This document shows, one piece after another, positions 59,101 to 64,000 of a DNA stretch of 64,000 nt. The notes beneath the pieces are model-generated. The model was given only the letters and a program-made list of their open reading frames with translations. It had not been told where the DNA came from and did no database searches. The stretch's first letter is position 1; each line of letters begins with the position of its first letter. The stretch is from Pirellulaceae bacterium (GTDB lineage Bacteria; Planctomycetota; Planctomycetia; Pirellulales; Pirellulaceae), in the NCBI GenBank assembly GCA_023382975.1, contig JAHDXO010000011.1:125156-189155 (forward strand), read 5' to 3'. The position numbers and the translations under genes are program-made.

Positions 59101-61644
59101 CTGCAATTGAAGGATCAGGACGGTGCCGTGCTCGGGACCACGCACACCGACAGCCGCGGCGAGTACCGCTTCGACGGCCTGACGCCCGGCGTCTATCATG
59201 TCCAACAGATTCAGCCCGAAGGCTATTTGCAGGGCGGGCAGCGAGCCGGCTCGGCGGGCGGCGACGCATCGGTGGTGGACCGAATCAGCCATATCGCGGT
59301 TGGCTCCGGCGCGGCACTGACCGATTACGATTTCTGGGAGATCCCGCCCGCCAGCTTGTCCGGCATGGTCTACGCCGACGCGAACCAGAATTGCCTGTTC
59401 GACGACGGCGAATTGCCGCTGGCCGGTGTGACGTTGCATCTGCTGGATGCGGCGGGCCGCCGGGTCGCCACGACGGTCACCAACGCGCAGGGCCGATACG
59501 GCTTCGAGAACTTGGCCCCCGGCCAGTACAGCGTCCAGCAAGAGCAACCGTCCGGTTATTTTGACGGATCGCAGCGATCCGGCTCGCATGGTGGCGACGT
59601 GACCGTGCCCAACCTCATTTCGTCCATCGCGGTTCCGGCAGGCGAGACGTTGACGGATTACGATTTCTGCGAGACTCCACCGTCCAGCCTATCGGGCCTA
59701 GTGTATGCGGACGCCAATCAGAATTGCCAAGTCGACAGCGGCGAAACGCGGTTGGCCGGCGTGACCCTTCGGTTGCTGGATTCAAGCGGTAATCTGGTCG
59801 CTACTGCAGTGACCGACTCAACCGGACTCTACCGCTTCGACAATCTGCGGCCCGGCAGCTATACGATCGAGCAAGTGCAGCCCGCCGACTATTTCGACGG
59901 AACCCAGCGATCCGGCTCGCACGGCGGCGACACCAGCGCGGCCAACCAGATCTCGGCGATCCCGGTTCCGGCGGGCGAGACGCTGACGGAATACGACTTC
60001 TGCGAGCTGGCGCCCGGCGGACTGTCCGGTCATGTTTTTCAGGACGGCGCCCCGTTGTACTCCCAAGACGGAACGCTGCCCGAGGACGCACGACAACAAC
60101 GCACGGGAGAGTTGAAGTCAACCGACCGACGCATCGCCGGAGCCGTGCTCGAACTGCGGGACGTCGCCACGGGCTTACCGATTCGCGGTGACAGCGACCG
60201 CGTCCTGCCGGGCACTTACGCCAGCGGTCCCATCACCGCGGTGACCGATGCCAACGGCTTTTACCAGTTCCGCGGCCTGCTGCCGGGAACCTACGCGGTG
60301 CGTCAGATTCAGCCGGGACTGTACTTGGACGGAGTCGACACTCCCGGACCGCTGTCCGCTTCGTTGTACAACGGCAGCGTCGACTTGGCCGTGTTGGCCC
60401 CCTGGATCGAGGCTGGCCCGTCGGGCGATGCCGACGTGCTGCTGGTCGTGGTGCCGACGGCCACGGTCTCGGAACACAACAACTTCAGCGAGATTGTTCT
60501 TCGCGGCCCCTACGACATCCCCGAGCAGCCGCGGTCGCCGGTTCCGCCGCCGGTCTTCTTCGTCGATCGGCCGGCGCCTCCGCCGAGCGCACCGCCGCTG
60601 ATCGTCGCGGCTCTGCCGCAGACGAAGTGGGACTTCGAAGACGGCGGCGGTGGCATGTTGGCTTTTTCGTGGCACTTGAGCATCATCGACGCGGGGAACC
60701 CGCGCGGCATCATCAGCCCGATTCGGGCCGACGGGTTCGTCCTGCACAACGCGGTGTTCCGGCCGTCCGAAGATTGGATGTCCGTCCAGGTGACCGATGG
60801 CTACTGGACGCTGCACATTCGCGGCGATGCCGGAATCCAATCGTCGTCGGGAGTCCAACGGAAGGTTTTCGGCATGAAGGATGCGATACCGGTCGTCGGC
60901 GACTTTAACGGCGACGGCGTCGACAACGTGGGCATCTACTACCAGGGCCACTGGCTGCTGGACATGAACCGTAACGGACGCTGGGACGAAGACGATCTGT
61001 GGATTCAACTGGGCGACGACGAAGACTTGCCGATCATCGGCGACTGGAATGGCGACGGCAAAGACGACGTCGGCATCTTCGGACCGGCCTGGGCGGTCGA
61101 CTTCCGCGCCCTGCAAGTCGAGGCCGGTCTGCCCGACCTGCGCAACCGGACCGTCCCCGTCGTCAAGCCGAAGAACGTCCCGCCCGACATCGAAAATGCC
61201 ACGTGCGGTGTGCGACTGCTGCAGCACACGATCCGGGGCCAAATCCGGGCCGACGTCATCGACCACGTCTTCCGCTACGGCGGCAGTTCTCAGATTCCGG
61301 TCAGCGGCGACTTCACCGGAGACGGCATCACCAACATCGGCGTGTTCCAGGACGGCCGCTGGTGGTTGGACACCGATGGCAACGGCCGCTGGTCCGAGGG
61401 CGATCTCGAATTCGTCTACGGCCAGCCGGGCGACATTCCCGTCGTCGGCGACTGGAACGGCGACGGCATCGCCAACATCGGCGTCTACCGGGCCGGCCAG
61501 TGGATACTGGATTTGGACAGCAACCGGACGCTGGATGCCCACGACCACGTCTTCCGCTTCGGCACCGACAAGGACATCCCGGTAGTCGGCGACTGGAACG
61601 GCGACGGCATCGACGACCCCGCCATCTACACGCCCGCGGAATGA
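56131..61644 (+). CDS. Giant SdrD_B-repeat surface protein with planctomycete N-terminal motif
   Basis: TTG start with a GGAGGTG ribosome-binding site. The N-terminus is basic and then has LFEPMEARRLLAASPL (residues 34-49), the planctomycete-specific LEPR-XLL motif that marks large extracellular proteins. About ten SdrD_B-type beta domains follow from about 56900 to 60490. Each opens with a form of GxVYxDxNxxG and contains GxYxFxxLxPGxYxV (for example LSGMVYADANQNCLFDDGEL). The C-terminal 330 residues carry five FG-GAP/VCBS-like units (VVGDFNGDGVDNVGIY, IIGDWNGDGKDDVGIF). Many Asp/Asn-rich loops suggest calcium binding. At 1837 residues it is probably a cell-surface adhesin or matrix protein. 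Confidence 0.88.
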   Translation: MRFLTRVQQWLGRPGKRARTRKRRTRADGARRFLFEPMEARRLLAASPLFVGAVYVEEDFGTDDQGDTFEITFQGGAPGTHLTRLEISTDKSPSGLSRGDLIFDTALGGLGADHAYPFTLVSLQTQDPSASFQVEVEDGGTLLVLLLTGFQAGDKLVFSIDVDEVLEYDPGDTDLSRINEGIDPITSGVEFQGSQIHAWFSAPRHHEATAIAEFRNRYDGRLDGTGLDLPYYDERGMRTRTAGAVGQVQQVPLPVEISGTVYLETNLDLVRQTGEPGLAGVELALWHKVGEAYQPTGHRTVTGTDGSYRFGLDLDLPPGIYQVRQTQPDGLFSVGAIPGTIDGQPVGVASEDRDILSEIALELGDQRAVNYDFAEARPAEIQGYVYHDRNNDGRRDDGEPGIPQVAVQLVPVQTLGTGATVTVTTDATGAYRATGLAPGTYRVVQPQQPAGYFDGLDAAGTVAGTLRGVAQNPGDSIVGVFLGGGEIGRDYNFGELVPAVLQGQVRLADADGNCYGPTDAQRPVAGARVQLFDSTGSLVSTTTTDAQGMYRFEGLRPGTYSIVETTPEGLINGRPHVGRIDGIDIGRALEDSLVDIVIGSGQSGTGYDFCEFEPASLAGRVYHDRNNNGQPETGEEGLGGVRLILLDAAGAEVAATISDGQGNYSFGGLRAGQYTIAQIQPDGWVDGRDRAGTIGGVTQGEAVNPGDSITGISLRWGEAGIDYLFGEFRYASLEGHVHLTTPDGDCYSADAPVRPLAGVTLLLQDAQGSTIAETRTDAAGHYRFDGLLPGVYRIVERTPDDLLDGPKRVGTIAGLPVGRIDGDAIVDVLVASDQAGIGYDFCEYEPASLSGWVYHDLNNDGVRNAGEPPISGVTVRLLDADGATLATATTAADGSYRFAMLNAGVYSLVQVQPDGFLDGLDAAGNVGGVVTGVAVNPGDEIRSIRLRWGDAGQDYNFGELLAGSLAGRVHADRNGDGRFDAGELPLANVVLQLKDQDGAVLGTTHTDSRGEYRFDGLTPGVYHVQQIQPEGYLQGGQRAGSAGGDASVVDRISHIAVGSGAALTDYDFWEIPPASLSGMVYADANQNCLFDDGELPLAGVTLHLLDAAGRRVATTVTNAQGRYGFENLAPGQYSVQQEQPSGYFDGSQRSGSHGGDVTVPNLISSIAVPAGETLTDYDFCETPPSSLSGLVYADANQNCQVDSGETRLAGVTLRLLDSSGNLVATAVTDSTGLYRFDNLRPGSYTIEQVQPADYFDGTQRSGSHGGDTSAANQISAIPVPAGETLTEYDFCELAPGGLSGHVFQDGAPLYSQDGTLPEDARQQRTGELKSTDRRIAGAVLELRDVATGLPIRGDSDRVLPGTYASGPITAVTDANGFYQFRGLLPGTYAVRQIQPGLYLDGVDTPGPLSASLYNGSVDLAVLAPWIEAGPSGDADVLLVVVPTATVSEHNNFSEIVLRGPYDIPEQPRSPVPPPVFFVDRPAPPPSAPPLIVAALPQTKWDFEDGGGGMLAFSWHLSIIDAGNPRGIISPIRADGFVLHNAVFRPSEDWMSVQVTDGYWTLHIRGDAGIQSSSGVQRKVFGMKDAIPVVGDFNGDGVDNVGIYYQGHWLLDMNRNGRWDEDDLWIQLGDDEDLPIIGDWNGDGKDDVGIFGPAWAVDFRALQVEAGLPDLRNRTVPVVKPKNVPPDIENATCGVRLLQHTIRGQIRADVIDHVFRYGGSSQIPVSGDFTGDGITNIGVFQDGRWWLDTDGNGRWSEGDLEFVYGQPGDIPVVGDWNGDGIANIGVYRAGQWILDLDSNRTLDAHDHVFRFGTDKDIPVVGDWNGDGIDDPAIYTPAE

Positions 61645-61762
61645 AGACCGGAACCGGCTTCCGCATTCTGTACCCGGCTCGCGAGGAGCATCCGCGTCAC
61701 GCCGGGTTGGCTCCCGCGGCGGTTTCTGGGAACATTGAGCCCGGCGGCACAGTCGTTTAGCT

Positions 61763-61786
61763 GGAAGCGTTGAGTGGAACGCTTCC
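61763..61786 (+). terminator. 9-bp perfect hairpin after the giant gene
   Basis: GGAAGCGTT at 61763-61771 pairs with AACGCTTCC at 61778-61786 around a GAGTGG loop. It lies about 120 bases after the stop and 45 bases before the next start. There is no U-tract. It may act as terminator or processing signal. Confidence 0.45.
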
Positions 61787-61831
61787 GAGGCTGTGTGAAA
61801 GGCATCTCTCAGACCGAAAGGCCGGTGCGCA

Positions 61832-64000
61832 ATGGGTAAGTCTGCCGGGGCGATTCGTTGGTTCGTTCAAGGGAGAGCGGTTCAGGCCTTGATCTTGGCC
61901 TCTTTGCTGCTCGTGTCGGGCTGGCGGACCCCGCTGTTGTTGGCCGGGGGCGGGCCCGAGAACGTGGCGGTCGTGGTGAATGCGGACAGCTTCGCGTCGC
62001 TGGCCGTGGCCAATGCGTTCGTTGCGGGGCGAAAGATCCCCTCGGGAAATCTGATCTATTTGCCGCTGGGCGACCTGCCGGATTTCGAGACCGTGGATGT
62101 GGCGACGTTCCGCCAGCGAATTCTGCGGCCGGCGCTCGAGACGCTGGACGCCCGCGGCTTGGCGCCCCAGATCGATTGTCTGGTCTATTCGGCGGACATT
62201 CCCTACGCAGTGCGAGTTGCGGGCGATTTGGGCGATCGAAAACTGCCCCAGGTGCTGACGCCGACGGCCTCGGTCAACGGCCTGACCTATCTGTACGCGC
62301 TGGCCTTGGCCGAGCAGCCGGAGTACATGAACCTGGGCATCAATTTCTACGCCCGGCTGCCGCTGCGGGTTCCGGTGGCGGACACTCAGGCTTGGACGGA
62401 CGACCAGCGGGAACAGTATCAGCAGGCCGTCAAGCTGCTGAACGACAAACAGTACGCCGAGGCGCTCGAGATGTTCGGCGCCTTGGTCGAAGCCCACCCG
62501 CGCGCCGCTCACCTGTGGTACAACCGGGCGTGCGCATTGGCTCGCCTGGACCGGCTTGACGAAGCGATCGAGGCGCTGAAGCGCGCTGTCGAGAACGGCT
62601 GGAACGACGCCCGCCACGCCCGCGCTGATGAAGATCTGGCTGCGTTGAACGGCCGCGAGGATTTCCTGGAGTTGCTGAAACGGCTCGACGCTCAATCGAC
62701 GCGACTGCGTCCGACTCTCGGCTTCCGCAGTGCGATCGGCTGGAGTCCGGAGGGTCAGCCCGTACCGCCCGATGCCGGGATGCGGTATTTGCTCTCGACT
62801 ATGCTGTCCGTTACGAGCGGACGGGGCTTGAGCGTCAGCGAAGCGATCGCGAATCTCGAGCGAAGCGCGAAAGCAAACAGCACCTTTCCCGAGGGCACGA
62901 TCTATTTGATGGAGAACGGCGACATCCGCTCGCGCACGCGTCAGCCGATGTTCGCCGAAACGACCGCCATGCTTCAAGCGTTGGGAGTCCGGGCCGAAGT
63001 GGTCCAGGGCACGCTGCCGAAGGATCGAAGCGACGTGATGGGCCTGGTGGCCGGATCAGCGACGTTTGACTGGCCGGGCAGCGGCAGCTCGATCCTACCG
63101 GGCGCGATCTGCGAACACCTGACCAGCACTGGCGGCGTGATGGTGGAACGCGGCGGGCAGACGCCGCTGAGTGAATTCCTGCGGCACGGCGCGGCGGGCG
63201 CCAGCGGCACGGTGACCGAACCCTACGCGATTGCCGCCAAGTTTCCCCTGCCCTTCCTCCATGCCCACTACGCTCAAGGCTGTTCGCTGGCCGAGGCGTT
63301 CTATCAATCCGTCGCCGGGCCTTACCAGTTGCTGATCGTCGGCGATCCGCTGTGCGCTCCGTGGGCTCGCCGCCCCACGGTGCATGTGCCCGAATTGGCC
63401 CAGCCGCTGCGCGGCACGATCCAGTTCACGCCGACCGCCGACGCGCCCGAGGGCAAGGCGATTGGCCGTTTCGACCTGTTCGTCGACGGCGTTCGCCGGG
63501 CGGTTTGCCGCGCGGGAGACACGCTGGGCTTGGACACCTCGCTGCTGCCGGACGGTCCGCACGAACTCAGGTTGGTCGCCGTGGTCGAGGACGCGATTCA
63601 GACTCAGGCACACGCGATCTGGCAGGCGAACATCGACAATCACGGCCGCCGTTTGGAATTGAAGGCGACCGGCGGCGATGCAGCAACGGTCGGCCAGAGA
63701 ATTGCGTTGCGGGCGGCCATGGACGGAGCAACGGCGATCGAATTGATTCACCAGGGCCGGCTGCTCGAACGCATCGAGGCGCCGCAGGGCGAATTCACCG
63801 TCGACACAGCGGTCTTGGGGCTGGGCACTGCCCGGCTGACGGCCATCGCGCGAAGCGAGTCGGACGGTCCCGTCGCGGCGGTCAGCGCCCCGGTTACCGT
63901 CCAGGTCGAGCGGCCGAAGGCATTGTCACCGGTCGTCATCCCTGACGGCGCGAAGCTGGTTCCCGGCGTGTTGGTGGCCGCAGCCGATCGAGCACCGCGG
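61832..64000 (+). CDS. TIGR03790-family protein, 3' end outside window
   Basis: The ATG at 61832 opens a frame of 723 codons to the window edge with no stop. A hydrophobic leader (VQALILASLLLVSGWRTPLL) precedes ENVAVVVNADSFASLAVANA, and GRKIPSGNLIYLPLGDLPDF, the typical start of TIGR03790 proteins of planctomycetes. Residues about 200-280 are TPR-like (YAEALEMFGALVEAHPRAAH, LDRLDEAIEALKRAVENGW). The later part has the family segments LFSAAxYA-like HAHYAQGCSLAEAFYQSVAG and LLIVGDPLCAPW. The function is not known experimentally. It may be cotranscribed with the upstream giant gene despite the hairpin between them. Confidence 0.82.
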   Translation, partial: MGKSAGAIRWFVQGRAVQALILASLLLVSGWRTPLLLAGGGPENVAVVVNADSFASLAVANAFVAGRKIPSGNLIYLPLGDLPDFETVDVATFRQRILRPALETLDARGLAPQIDCLVYSADIPYAVRVAGDLGDRKLPQVLTPTASVNGLTYLYALALAEQPEYMNLGINFYARLPLRVPVADTQAWTDDQREQYQQAVKLLNDKQYAEALEMFGALVEAHPRAAHLWYNRACALARLDRLDEAIEALKRAVENGWNDARHARADEDLAALNGREDFLELLKRLDAQSTRLRPTLGFRSAIGWSPEGQPVPPDAGMRYLLSTMLSVTSGRGLSVSEAIANLERSAKANSTFPEGTIYLMENGDIRSRTRQPMFAETTAMLQALGVRAEVVQGTLPKDRSDVMGLVAGSATFDWPGSGSSILPGAICEHLTSTGGVMVERGGQTPLSEFLRHGAAGASGTVTEPYAIAAKFPLPFLHAHYAQGCSLAEAFYQSVAGPYQLLIVGDPLCAPWARRPTVHVPELAQPLRGTIQFTPTADAPEGKAIGRFDLFVDGVRRAVCRAGDTLGLDTSLLPDGPHELRLVAVVEDAIQTQAHAIWQANIDNHGRRLELKATGGDAATVGQRIALRAAMDGATAIELIHQGRLLERIEAPQGEFTVDTAVLGLGTARLTAIARSESDGPVAAVSAPVTVQVERPKALSPVVIPDGAKLVPGVLVAAADRAPR

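Noticed and set aside
58300-59589. Minus-strand open frame of 429 codons
   Set aside because: Antisense to the SdrD_B repeats; its apparent repeats only mirror those of the real gene.

Overview
The window looks like a chromosomal segment of a planctomycete, probably of the Pirellula/Rhodopirellula side of the phylum. The support is a set of lineage-typical proteins: a DUF1559 prepilin-like protein with a GFTLVELLVV leader, a giant SdrD_B-repeat protein with the N-terminal FEPMEARRLLA motif, a TIGR03790-type protein, Cys-rich and lipoprotein families common in the phylum, GC-rich coding DNA and frequent TTG/GTG starts. No plasmid, phage or CRISPR structure is visible. The assignment is inference from protein families, not from rRNA.

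Layout. 1-5.2 kb: a truncated secreted protein built of six-residue QKDGAA repeats, a LolA-like secreted protein, and a three-gene (+) group of surface lipoproteins/secreted proteins ending in a DUF11 lipoprotein. 5.4-8.6 kb: a nucleoside hydrolase and a single-chain DNA methyltransferase/Bpu10I-like endonuclease. 8.6-17.4 kb: a long (-) cluster phoH - 7TM-HD phosphodiesterase - ybeY - CorC-like - recO - BamD-like - LptE-like - Gfo/Idh-like oxidoreductase. 17.9-23 kb: a possible MgtE remnant, a Cys-rich protein, a DUF1559 protein and two secreted proteins of unknown function.

23.2-30.9 kb is the accessory island. It holds a Cap4-like nuclease/STAND NTPase gene split by an in-frame TGA inside the Walker A motif, a ~1060-residue Eco57I-like adenine methyltransferase, and a coupled PD-(D/E)xK nuclease. 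The island is bracketed by two nearly identical remnants of the C-terminus of one transposase family. This is the best candidate in the window for an undescribed defence cassette.

31.6-38.7 kb, (-) strand: an OB-like secreted protein, a decayed metallophosphoesterase, GNAT, a DisA_N-type diadenylate cyclase homologue, an alpha/alpha-toroid-like secreted protein, a succinylglutamate desuccinylase/aspartoacylase-family protein and a calcineurin-like phosphoesterase. 39-47 kb: apbE, a PG-binding/cysteine-peptidase protein and a full Rnf operon (C, D, G, E, A, B) with a small Cys-motif membrane protein in front. 47-52.3 kb: an ArsB/NhaD-type permease, a conserved unknown, and BamA divided into a POTRA protein and a separate beta-barrel lipoprotein. 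52.8-64 kb: tRNA with anticodon CAT, a STAS protein, a small coiled-coil protein, an HtrA protease, a WD40 protein, the 1837-residue SdrD_B protein and the 5' part of a TIGR03790 gene that runs out of the window.

Functional threads. Outer-membrane biogenesis recurs (LptE-, BamD- and BamA-like genes). c-di-AMP turnover may be represented twice (7TM-HD phosphodiesterase and DisA_N homologue). ApbE is the FMN transferase expected to flavinylate RnfG and RnfD. Two unrelated restriction/defence-type loci sit among ordinary genes.
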